64,000 nucleotides of DNA from Chrysophaeum taylorii (lineage: Eukaryota > Sar > Pelagophyceae > Pelagomonadales > Pelagomonadaceae). Under the pieces are notes generated by a model. It was not told the origin of the DNA, made no database searches, and worked only from the letters and a program-made list of their open reading frames with translations. Shown piece after piece: positions 55,668 to 64,000 of this stretch. A program made the translations under genes and the position numbers. The stretch spans positions 124,001-188,000 of the forward strand of contig JAQMWT010000389.1 in assembly GCA_029834535.1 (NCBI GenBank), in the 5' to 3' direction. Every line of letters begins with the position of its first letter. Position 1 is the stretch's first letter.

Positions 55668-57588
55668 TATTACAAGCCGCCGTCGCGTGCAAATGGCAAA
55701 AAAACACACCTCACATTCCTTATTACCCCCCTGTTTAGGAACCACTTCCCCTCGTCGTCGGGACCGACCGCCTTAAACGGACGGTCTTCCCTCGCATGCT
55801 TGCTGCCATGGGTGGCGCGGTGCTCGGCGAGCCGCTCGCGCCTTTCCTGGGGCGACGCTCTATGGTCGGCCAACTTTGCCTCGCGCTTCTCGGCTCTCCT
55901 CGCTGCGTTCTCCCAGCTAACGTCTTTTCGCGGACCGCTTTTCGCGCGCGGGCCGGGAAGCCCGACGAGGGATCGCGGCGGTACAACGGCGTTTTGACGC
56001 AACACCTCCTAATGGGAAGGTCGGGCGGTGACGAAGTAATGCGAGGCTTCTTCGAGTCAAGCGTCTCGACGCCGATCTTCGCGCTAACCCCGAGTCGTCC
56101 TTCCCGTCGAGCAAGCTCTCGCGGTTCGAACAGCGACTTCCCGGAGCTCGTTGTGGAAACTTCCTCAATCCGTAGTCGTCGTGGCCACTTCCTCTATGCG
56201 TAACGGCTGCGTTCCGCCGTCGACGACCGCGGCGTCCTCGGTTACTTCTCGTACGCAACATCTTGATCGCGGACGGACAATCGCCTCGTCGACCGCGACG
56301 GCGTTTGGTCCCGCGCGTGCGACTCGATCCTTTATGTGCCTAGTAGCCTCTTGCACCGCGATGCACGTTGTCGAGCCTTCGTCGTGTTTGTTGTCTTGGC
56401 ATCGAGTTCCGTTTAAAAACTCGTGGAGTCCACCGCGAAGCTCGTCGCTGCCTTTTCTAACGTCAATCCGTTGGGAACGCCAACCCCGCGCGGTCTCTGA
56501 CTCGGTCATCACTACAGTGTTTGTCTCGAGGGCGGTGCGAGATCCGCCCGCCAAGCAGGCAGGCATATCTTTGTGATAAATCAGTCGACAGATCGCTCGT
56601 GCCCGAACGCCTCGTCTACGTCTATCTCCCGGCAGCCGACTTCCTGGTGGCAGGCACTCCGACGGCTAGGCTCTCTGCCGTCATCTGCGAACGGCCCATT
56701 GACTGGCTCGCGCTTTGCCTGCGTCTCCGTCTTCTTGTCCTCCCTCCCTCGCTCATCCCGCTCTGCTCTCGCGCTACTCTATCCCCGCCTTCCTTCCTTC
56801 GCCCGGGGCCGGCCTTGCCGGGGCTGCCGTGCCAGAACTCAAAACTGTTACCATCGTAGGGACTTGGTTGGTTGGGTGCCCCAGTTCGCACGCGCCCCCT
56901 TTCTGCAGTCGGTCGGCCTCCAAAATCCCGACAAATCCGCCTGAACGCCCTGCGTGTTCCGCTTAGCACCCCCCTCTTCGCAGTCGCCCTGGGCTGGGCC
57001 CAGTGGGGATCCGAGCTCTGAGCTGAGCGCACGAGCACGCGCAGTGCCGCGGCGCATCGTCATGTCCGAAGGCCATGGTGATACTCCGAACTAGTAACAT
57101 TGCGCTCATCATATGGACCCGCGCGGCAGATAGATACTCTTATTGCGCGCCCCAGCTCGAGAACATGGCTGTTGTGGCTCCCACAAAACGGCCAAATTCG
57201 AGTCGTGCACACCACCCGGCGGGCTGTTGGGGGCCGCAGTGCTACGCGACGACACCGTGGTGATCGACGTGCTCAGACATGGAGCACCCAGACACGTCAT
57301 GAATCTCCAGTCTGTCTGCCTCGACGTCGAGCGCGCCCCGCGAGGTCATCATCATCATCAAAAGCCTCCATACCTAACCACTTTTCCGTTTAATAACCGG
57401 CAAATAAGCTGACGTGGTGGTTGACATCATATTATTTTGTGGTGATATCTTAAGAGTTTATAATTTATTTACTTACCCTTGTGCCTGATTTCAGGAGTCA
57501 GTCAGTCTCCTTCTTCGGTTGTAATAATTCTTCGACGACGTACGTGTGTAAAAACGAGGAAGCAGCTGAATTCAAAAACGAACAAAGG
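55668..57588. other. Stretch with a probable spliced or decayed minus-strand gene
   Basis: Minus-strand coding-like blocks lie at 56165-56566 (SQRIDVRKGSDELRGGLHEF, TCIAVQEATRHIKDRVARAG), about 55950-56160 (SAKIGVETLDSKKPRITSSP) and 55722-55930 (SWENAARRAEKREAKLADHR, FKAVGPDDEGKWFLNRG), in changing frames. They read as consecutive parts of one unknown protein. 56600-57480 holds no assignable gene; an AT-rich, acceptor-like GATTTCAG lies at 57487-57494, just upstream of the exonuclease gene. Confidence 0.35.
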
Positions 57589-58476
57589 ATGGCAGGAGCT
57601 CAAAGCATAGAGGTGATCATCACCAATATCGTCGAAGAGACCGCCGACGAGAACGGGTCGTCGGACCTCGCCACGATCGGTTCTCTGTTGAAGGAGCGGA
57701 TGGTCAAACTCCCGAAGAAGAAGCTCTCCACGTTTATGATCTCCCTGGGCTACGCGTACTCGGGCCAAGAAGCCGATAAACGCGCCCGCGTCCGTAAAAA
57801 GGAGTACATGTCGGTTGATGTCGAATGTGCCGCGACAGGCAAAGGACACAACGATCGCGCACCCTGTCGCATCGCGGCGATCGACGGCGCCGGACAGCAG
57901 CTTCTCGACGTGATCGTTCGAGTTCCGGGCATGTATGATCCCCTCACTCCCATCACTGGCCTCGACGCCTCGACGATCGACAAAGGCGTGGAGCTGGCGG
58001 AGGCTGTTGGCAGTCTCAAGCAGCAGTTTTTGTTGGGGCCGCACGTCGTGTTGGTCGGTCAGGCAATAGAGAAGGACATCGCTTGGCTCGGGTTGAAATC
58101 CGGCGTTGACTTTTGCGATTTTGTTGATCTCGCCGAGAAGTTCAAGTCTTGGAACTCGAAGAGGGAGATGTGGAACAAGTACTCGCTCCGCAAAGAAGCG
58201 TACTGCCTCCTCGGTATCGAGATGGACGCTGGCGCGCCTCACGATCCGACTAAGGACGCAAAAATTTCGATGGCCCTCTTCAACAAGTACGTCTTACCAG
58301 GGACCCATAAAAAGGCAGCCAAAAGACTTAAAGACATGTCGCTCAATCGCCAATTCCCAGAGTCGCTCGACGCGAACCTCTGGGAGATCAACGCAGTGTG
58401 CTGTTCGGCTTTCGACCCGCGCCGGTGCTCCTGCGGCCAGCCGACGCTTCGCGACCAGCCCACGCTTCGTCGCTGA
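57589..58476 (+). CDS. DEDDh 3'-5' exonuclease of REXO4/ISG20 type
   Basis: A 295-residue protein from the ATG at 57589. MSVDVECAATGKGHNDRAPC gives exo I (DxE), with RIAAIDGAGQQLLDVIVRVP next. LVGQAIEKDIAWLGL gives exo II (Asp). Exo III is formed by APHDPTKDAKISMALFNKYV (His and Asp). The TGLDASTIDKG block between them is typical of REXO4/ISG20 (SGI....L). Such enzymes trim RNA, often pre-rRNA, in the nucleolus. The N-terminal 90 residues hold a helical region (ATIGSLLKERMVKLPKKKLS) not part of the nuclease. The C-terminal QPTLRDQPTLRR is a small internal repeat. Confidence 0.78.
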   Translation: MAGAQSIEVIITNIVEETADENGSSDLATIGSLLKERMVKLPKKKLSTFMISLGYAYSGQEADKRARVRKKEYMSVDVECAATGKGHNDRAPCRIAAIDGAGQQLLDVIVRVPGMYDPLTPITGLDASTIDKGVELAEAVGSLKQQFLLGPHVVLVGQAIEKDIAWLGLKSGVDFCDFVDLAEKFKSWNSKREMWNKYSLRKEAYCLLGIEMDAGAPHDPTKDAKISMALFNKYVLPGTHKKAAKRLKDMSLNRQFPESLDANLWEINAVCCSAFDPRRCSCGQPTLRDQPTLRR

Positions 58477-59875
58477 ATCAAAGTCAAGTCCTCCTCGTAT
58501 TCTTTTGACTCACCGGAAATTGTCGAGTCCAGGAACACACAACACCGCGACCTTTAGCCATTGCTCCCGTTCTTCCAACCTTTGCCTCGGAGAATTTCCG
58601 TTCTTGCTTCATCCTTCTACCCCTCTAAGCGCTTATCCTTCGTATTCTTGCTGCTTCCTTGTTTCCTTGCGCTCATCCATTCTGGCTCTTTGAGCCTCTG
58701 GGTGTTGCAAACCATAATAATTGGTTGACTAAACTTGTACTGTTAGAGAGCAAACATAATAAGGGTTCATTGACAAAACAAGGGCCGCCGTGATCAAGCT
58801 TTCGGCGGTTCTGCATTTCGCGCTGTGACTGACTCCGGAGCTAACTTCGACTTCGAAACGAACGACGAGGAGGACGGTATCGATGCGGGTTTCGTCGTCG
58901 CTCGGGTCGCGTGGTGGTAACAAACACGCCGACGTCGGTTGACCACGACGCCGAGAAAGAAAGCAAGAAGTCGCGTGCCCAGACGAAGGTAAACGACTAT
59001 GAGAGATCGCCGAGTACGCTGTCGCAGCTCAGAGCGCGCAAAAAAATACGAGGGTAGTCCACTTTTCTCGACCTAATAACCAAGATGCCAAGTGCAGCAG
59101 CATGTGTGTTCTCGAGGCCGACTTGCAGCAGATGATGTTGTTCGACGACACGGGCGGCAAGTTTTTAGACGGCGCGTACAACAACATGGTTAACAACAGC
59201 GCGACAGCATTGTCGTTCAATTGCAAGATACAAGGCTGCAGCTTTTATGTGCGTGCTGCCCGTTTTGATATGCAAGTAGACAATATCGTCGCGTGTGTTG
59301 GAAAAGGCACACCTGCTCCGAACCTTCGTGCCGACAAAGACCCAGCTATCGCGCGAAGCACTTCTGCGAGGCCGTGTCGGTCCTCATCAAGGGCTTTGTG
59401 GAGGGCAAGTCAGGCGCCTCTTCTCAGCATATGCGTTTGATAGACATCTGCAACAATGTCATCCGCTAAAGGCACGAGATGACGAACCCTAAGGATCGTT
59501 CGCTGTAGTCTGTCATAAACATCGAACTAATAAGGTGCATCCGAATAATAATCTTGGGCGACGAAAAAAACAGCGCGGTATCAGCGCGGTGTCTTGCGCA
59601 GGCCTTCTTTGTGGTTGTTGTTCTGCGAGTGTTCGCATGTTGATGCATGTGTATGGTCAAACTTGAAGGCTTCGTGACCAAACTTGCGACATCGTTGACA
59701 AAACTTTGTCATTTCAAACGTGATCATCAAACGTCATGTAATCAAACTTGCATATTTTTGACGAAATTTCTTCTATCTTTTTCCTGGTGCAAAAAAACCT
59801 AATTTAATTTGCTGTGATGAAACTTTCAACAATACACATCATAAACTTGTGGTATTTGAGTCTCATATCGCTTTG
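58477..59875. other. Gap with decayed coding-like sequence
   Basis: Plus-strand blocks in shifting frames at about 58830-59460 (NFDFETNDEEDGIDAGFVVA, DAEKESKKSRAQTKVNDYER, TGGKFLDGAYNNMVNNSATA, HFCEAVSVLIKGFVEGKSGA) look like one decayed protein, probably of a mobile element. I cannot name the family. 59690-59870 is AT-rich. Confidence 0.4.
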
Positions 59876-59909
59876 ATGGATGGATGGATGGATGGATGGA
59901 TGGATGGAT
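59876..59909. repeat. (GGAT)n microsatellite
   Basis: Eight GGAT units in a row, upstream of and partly within AT-rich sequence. Confidence 0.9.
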
Positions 59910-59916
59910 GATAGGG

Positions 59917-60465
59917 TTAGAAAATTACGGCGGTGGTGTCAGCGACCTTGCTTGTATTTGCCGACTTTCTCGTCTGCAGTGCTCGGCGGTGCAGCAGCAG
60001 CTCCCGGGGAGATCTTGCGGCGGGGCGGGGTTGTCGAGATGCTCGAGGAGGAGGAGGAGGAGGAGGAGGAGGATAAGGAGGTGTTCTGTGAGGGGCTGTT
60101 TGTGCGGGCGTAACGGCATGTGTTCGCGTCGCCGTCCAATGTCCAAGCTGGACAGCTAGCTCCGGATCGGGTACGCGACGGTGAGGAACTCCTGAACGGG
60201 TCGCGTGGTCCTGCACAGTCTCGCGCAGGCGTTGGAATACAACGGGTGCGGTTCCCTCCCTCCAGGAGCGTTGCCTCGCGCGGTTTCGTTTCTCGAGATC
60301 GTCGAGTTTCGCCTCTGGCGCGATATCCGCTTGTTGCCGAAGAAGAATGGCGGACGACCGCGGCAACAGCTCCATGACGATATGTCGTTGTTTTTGCGGC
60401 GGTCTTTGCGCGCGAGAGACGCCGCGGCTGGCTGGCTGGTCCCGCGAGGCGTCGCCATCATTCAT
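59917..60465 (-). CDS. Hypothetical protein, possibly with an intron near its 3' end
   Basis: A 182-residue frame from MNDGDASRDQPAS at 60465. The first 110 residues look like real protein (RHIVMELLPRSSAILLRQQA, KLDDLEKRNRARQRSWREGT, VVFQRLRETVQDHATRSG). The rest is Pro/Arg-rich and may be shadow after an unseen splice site. No family recognised. (GAG)n at about 60043-60071 encodes the Pro run. Confidence 0.4.
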   Translation of the reverse strand: MNDGDASRDQPASRGVSRAQRPPQKQRHIVMELLPRSSAILLRQQADIAPEAKLDDLEKRNRARQRSWREGTAPVVFQRLRETVQDHATRSGVPHRRVPDPELAVQLGHWTATRTHAVTPAQTAPHRTPPYPPPPPPPPPRASRQPRPAARSPRELLLHRRALQTRKSANTSKVADTTAVIF

Positions 60466-60519
60466 TTCTAGGGGGCGCGCACGCACGCACGCACGATGTG
60501 CAACTGACTACTACTAGTA

Positions 60520-61593
60520 TTAGGGCAGATCTAGAAAGTCTCGGATCGCGGCGGCGGTGGCCTCGGGGGCCTCCTCGTGCGGACAGTGGCCTACGTCGCG
60601 CAGGGTGATGATTTTTGAATTTGGGAGGAGGGCGTGGAGTCGGTTGGAGTTGGCGAGGGGGATGACGGGGTCTTGGTCGCCGTGGATAATGAGAATGCGC
60701 GGGAGTTCCGTCGCCCTTCGGATTAAACGTTTATCGTCGTCTGGCGCGAGAATCCTGGCCGCTGCGAAGTTGACCAGCCCCTTGTCCCAGCCTTTGAGGC
60801 GGGACGGGAGGGCGTAGGCTTGGGCGGTCTTGTTGAGGGCGGCCTGGTTTTGGCGGCGCGACGTGGCCGACCAGCACAAGCCGAGGGAAGTCGGCCAGAA
60901 ACGTTCGGAGGAATGCACTACGCGTCTGAGGATAAACCTCGTCGGAAGTGCGAAGGGCCAGGCGGCGCCGAGCCTCGCGAGGGGGACCCGGAGCCACCGC
61001 GGGAGCCGCACCCCGCGAGGGGTGAGGGCCGGAGCTACGAGCACGACAGCAGTCACATTTTTCCTGATGCCGGCGTCGAGCGCGGCGATAGCGCCCATGG
61101 AATGGCCTAAGAAAACGGTGGCCCCGGTGGCCGCGGCGAGGTCGCCGTCGAGAAAATACCCCCTGAGACCCTCGGGTCTCCTCGTCAACCCGAACCCCGG
61201 TTGGTCGTGCGCCACGCCGCGCACCGGTAGCAGTCGCATGAGAGCGTCGAACGATAACGCGTTCGACCCAAAGCCGTGAGATGCGTGCAGTAAGACCCCC
61301 TCGGATCCCCAGGAGACGGTGTGGACGGGGCCGACGTACTCTCCGACGGCGGGCATCGTCGCTGTCCACGCCGGGGCGTGGAACATTTCGCGCAACGCCT
61401 CGCGGACGACGATAGCTGTCGACGCGCCAAGACATAACCGCAGCCGCCTGGGCCCGGCGAGCGCCGCGCCAGCACCTAGACAGAGGGCTCCCGCGTTCTC
61501 GCGCACCCCGAGTTTCCCGTACGTCAGGTACGGCGTCTTCAGAGCCTGCGTCTTCGCCACCAACATCATCTTCAACAACGATATCCTCCTCAT
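60520..61593 (-). CDS. Alpha/beta hydrolase fold enzyme
   Basis: A 357-residue protein with a complete catalytic triad. VFLGHSMGAIAALDA is the nucleophile elbow with Ser, LIIHGDQDPVIPLANS holds the acid Asp, and DVGHCPHEEAPEAT the His. The oxyanion strand reads LLHASHGFGSNALSF, and DQPGFGLTRRPEG follows, as in the epoxide-hydrolase/haloalkane-dehalogenase/acyl-esterase group. The N-terminal 90 residues hold a hydrophobic Ala/Gly stretch that could be a presequence or membrane anchor; plastid targeting is possible but has no clear cleavage motif. The substrate is unknown. Confidence 0.82.
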   Translation of the reverse strand: MRRISLLKMMLVAKTQALKTPYLTYGKLGVRENAGALCLGAGAALAGPRRLRLCLGASTAIVVREALREMFHAPAWTATMPAVGEYVGPVHTVSWGSEGVLLHASHGFGSNALSFDALMRLLPVRGVAHDQPGFGLTRRPEGLRGYFLDGDLAAATGATVFLGHSMGAIAALDAGIRKNVTAVVLVAPALTPRGVRLPRWLRVPLARLGAAWPFALPTRFILRRVVHSSERFWPTSLGLCWSATSRRQNQAALNKTAQAYALPSRLKGWDKGLVNFAAARILAPDDDKRLIRRATELPRILIIHGDQDPVIPLANSNRLHALLPNSKIITLRDVGHCPHEEAPEATAAAIRDFLDLP

Positions 61594-61833
61594 ATTCCAG
61601 GCTATCTATCTATCCAACGGTGCCACTGGAGAATGGCATTGACGTCGGCTTGGGAGAGAGGGGCAACGTCGACGAGGCAAACGTGCTCGGCAGGTCGCGG
61701 CGCAGGGAGCTTCGACGGCGGGGAACAACGGTTTTTGATCGGCTGGCCAGGGCTTCGGTCTGCTCTCGCTTGGGCTCTCGATCATTTGGCAGCCCAAGGT
61801 CAACAAGGCGCGTGCGAGAGGTTTGCACTCGAG
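61594..61833. other. Spacer before the minisatellite
   Basis: No gene recognised. It includes an inverted partial copy of the minisatellite unit (GTGCGAGAGGTT at about 61813-61824). Confidence 0.4.
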
Positions 61834-62112
61834 CACGGAGAACCTCTCGCACGGAGAACCTCTCGCACGGAGAACCTCTCGCACGGAGAACCTCTCGCAC
61901 GGAGAACCTCTCGCACGGAGAACCTCTCGCACGGAGAACCTCTCGCACGGAGAACCTCTCGCACGGAGAACCTCTCGCACGGAGAACCTCTCGCACGGAG
62001 AACCTCTCGCACGGAGAACCTCTCGCACGGAGAACCTCTCGCACGGAGAACCTCTCGCACGGAGTACCTCTCGCTCGGAGAACCTCTCGCACGGAGAACC
62101 TCTCGCACGGAG
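61834..62112. repeat. 16-bp minisatellite, about 17 units, open in all frames
   Basis: Unit GCACGGAGAACCTCTC repeated about 17 times, nearly perfect, with a few variants at 62055-62090. Because 16 is not a multiple of 3, each frame reads the same 16-residue cycle per 48 bp (plus: HGEPLARRTSRTENLS; minus: REVLRARGSPCERFSV), with no stop in any of the six frames. Confidence 0.98.
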
Positions 62113-62189
62113 ACGGAGGTGCGGTTTTCGCGCGGGGGAATAATTTTTTTTTGCCGATGGCAGGTTGACCACGCGTCGGTAGCTCACGA

Positions 62190-62460
62190 TTCGAGCGAGG
62201 CGTTGCAGACGACGAGAAAAAAAAGGACGCGACGGTGTCGCCGACCTCGAAGAGGTGGTCCAAACTGACGAGCTGGACGTCGTCGAAGACATCCTGGACG
62301 CGCGCGAGTTAGCCACGTAAGCGCCTTTTTTCCCGCCGGCGGCCACCCGCGGCGTCGGGTACTCCGACTCCAAGACTTCGACCCCCCGAGGAGGAAACGT
62401 TGCGTCGATGTCGTCGCAGTCTTGTGAAAGCCCGCGTGCACAACGAGGTGGCCCAGCGGC
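62190..62460 (-). pseudogene. Relict of a sulfotransferase gene
   Basis: LVVHAGFHKTATTSTQRFLL (about 62380-62440) is a PAPS-loop strand of a sulfotransferase. PPRGVEVLESEYPTPRVAAG with GKKGAYVAN and then DHLFEVGDTVAS follow in different frames. At least two frame changes lie within this short stretch. The remainder runs into the 16-bp minisatellite, so the gene appears broken and truncated. Confidence 0.5.
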
Positions 62461-62904
62461 CTGGCCCGCCTTGACCTGCCAAAACAGCAGAGCACACACC
62501 TCGATGATAATGTCTTCGAGCAGCAAGCGCGCGACGAACCAAGTACGGTCCACCGCTGAAGGAGGAATACGTGCGTCGTGGAAGGTATATCCGTCCTTCG
62601 TAAGGAGGCTGACCGTCAGATCTACTTTCTCGTGGCACACCCGCTGCTGCAACTTCGTAATATCAGGGGCCGGCCAACCAAGAGCGACCGACCACGCAGT
62701 GCGACCAGATGGAGGAGCAGAGGAGCCAGGGAGCGGACCACCCCCAGCAAGTTTCACATCGTTTGCGCTGGCCCATACGATGGTGTGTGCCCCCGACCCA
62801 CCCGAAACGAGCGCGGTCCGCGGCAATAGAGGTGATCCACTACGCGCTACTCGCAGCATGGCTGGATTTTTCGAAGACAGAGAGGAACTGGCGCCAAAAC
62901 GCAT
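62461..62904 (-). CDS. Open frame of unknown function, possibly partial
   Basis: A frame of about 148 residues with protein-like composition (GGSGAHTIVWASANDVKLAG, ITKLQQRVCHEKVDLTVSLL, SAVDRTWFVARLLLEDIIIE). No family recognised. It may be part of a transposon or the 5' part of the neighbouring broken sulfotransferase locus. The frame stays open through the minisatellite, so its true end cannot be told. Confidence 0.3.
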
Positions 62905-62909
62905 TTGAG

Positions 62910-63996
62910 CTATAGACGAACGAGCGCCTCAATCGGCCGTGTCGCGAGACCACCCCGATGCAACAAACGCGTCATCCACTCCAGACGATCCGCATGAATT
63001 TTGTGAAGACAGGATGGTAAGTAAGCCGGCACCTCAAAGGGTTGCGGGTCGCCCCAGGATGGTGCTACGCCGGCACCTCCGAGGGTTGCGGGTGTTCGCA
63101 AAACCAACCGATTGGTTCGTTCGTCCAAAAAGTGCACGCTTCAAAACAACAGAGACTCTACTTCACGTTGAAGTGAATCCACAAAGCGCTGTTCGAAACG
63201 CTCAAAATCAAAGCGGCAAAAAAGCTTGCTCCAGAGCGCACTTTTGGTCAACAAGGTAGCGTGTGCTATCCGAAGATACCGGAACGGCGCTGAGTTTAGC
63301 GACATAGTCGTCGACAATGTGGTTAGTTGAATCTGCAATGTCACAAGATACTCGCGAGCGGAAGACCACTGGATCCCCAAGTACCGCACACCGTTGTCAA
63401 TAGGAATAATAACCGAAAGTTCACCCACATTTGGCCGATAAAAAGACCCAACACCGAGCTGTAAGCGTCCATGGCGAAACAAGACGCGGTATCGTAGACC
63501 CACAAGGCCGCCAATTCTGTGGCGCGAGATCGAGGGTGCCCTTGAACCACCACTCGAGGCCCAGCGCTTTGGTTTTGTGGTGTTGGATTTCGAAGAACTC
63601 GAGAAAGAGGCTGCAGACTTTGACCCCTAGCTTTAAGCTAACTAGCTACCTATGGCCAAGCCCGGTGCATGGGGCGTAGGCAAATCCTAGTAGTAGCTCT
63701 AAGCCGCGGCGCGTAATCGAATACCACAAAGCATCAGCAACAAAGGATAAGTAGGCCGTGCCGCGAGTGGGGTCGTGGGTGGTGGGAACACAGGTAGAAC
63801 CAAACTCGGGAGGTCGCCGCAATCCCGAACCAGCGACTTCGATATGGCCATATCGGGAACAAGACGAGGGACCGCGTGCATATCCGACAGTATGGAATAA
63901 AATGCCAACCAGAGATACTGGGGGATTCGGACGGACGCACCTTGGGCAGTAAGTACCTCGGGCAAAAGATGATAAATACCCATCATCGTTCCCCAC
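62910..63996 (-). mobile_element. Relict of a reverse-transcriptase-bearing retroelement, continuing past the window
   Basis: Minus-strand blocks read like the post-catalytic part of a non-LTR-type reverse transcriptase: EFFEIQHHKTKALGLEWW near 63580-63633, VRYLGIQWSSAREYLVTLQI, RYLRIAHATLLTKSALWSKL and a GGAGVAPSWGDP block near 63065. Further up, PTYPLLLMLCGIRLR suggests the RT core beyond the edge. Several breaks are present. The class is uncertain; no LTR, Gag or integrase was seen. Confidence 0.55.
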
Positions 63997-64000
63997 GAGG

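Noticed and set aside
61834-62112. Regular array considered as CRISPR
   Set aside because: Units are contiguous 16-mers without spacers, in a eukaryotic context; it is a minisatellite.

Overview
The window is nuclear DNA of a GC-rich, gene-dense eukaryotic microbe. It is most likely a photosynthetic, flagellate stramenopile of the pelagophyte/Aureococcus kind, but that placement is an inference. The supporting signs are nearly intron-free genes only tens of bases apart, many tri- and tetranucleotide repeats, a UGA-containing selenoprotein W, a plastid-style presequence on a NifU-like protein, a cytoplasmic outer-dynein-arm factor (DNAAF9/Shulin), and several sulfotransferase-like and 2-oxoglutarate oxygenase genes. 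Eukaryote-only genes include CCT7, POLR1E (RPA49), SAP18, WASHC3, Rab2, AAMP/SQT1, BRAP and a tRNA-splicing endonuclease subunit.

Layout. 1-1.5 kb: relict of a hAT-like DNA transposase. 1.9-9.5 kb: housekeeping genes (membrane protein, JmjC-like protein, tRNA-splicing endonuclease, BRAP, CCT7, TPR protein). 9.5-10.5 kb: first Helitron relict. 10.6-23.6 kb: dense cluster (RRM/zinc-knuckle protein, Cys-rich coiled-coil protein, LRR protein, SAP18, RPA49, membrane protein, sulfotransferase, NifU-like protein, small VCF1-like protein, dihydroorotase, DEAD-box helicase, 2OG oxygenase, EEP nuclease). 23.8-24.8 kb: second Helitron copy, lying against a truncated KAP-type NTPase. 24.8-29.8 kb: gene-poor, with one PH-like protein. 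29.8-34.7 kb: a tetraspan protein and a striking 1273-residue predicted receptor. 36.6-40.5 kb: EF-hand/DNAAF9 head-to-head pair. 42-48.8 kb: secreted methyltransferase, a large RING/reverse-transcriptase retroelement inserted at its stop codon, and a sulfotransferase-like gene. 49-53.5 kb: 2OG oxygenase, AAMP, Rab2, SelW, WASHC3. 53.6-64 kb: retroelement debris, ankyrin-like gene with a frame break, REXO4-like exonuclease, alpha/beta hydrolase, a 16-bp minisatellite, a sulfotransferase relict and another reverse-transcriptase relict at the right edge.

The most unusual item is the minus-strand gene at 30809-34679. It joins a signal peptide, two tandem PstS-type phosphate-binding-like domains, one membrane span, a WWE domain, an SH3-like segment and a PARP catalytic domain with an H-Y-L triad, closed by a 49-bp intron. 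Read literally, it is a cell-surface receptor whose output is intracellular mono-ADP-ribosylation. Other second looks: SelW with a tandemly duplicated 3' end and a possible SECIS; an ATG repeat that may encode targeting segments on both strands; two Helitron copies sharing a stop codon; a CRE palindrome between the dynein-related pair; and telo-box-like motifs just upstream of several start codons. Function calls rest on reading the translations by eye; no database search was possible.
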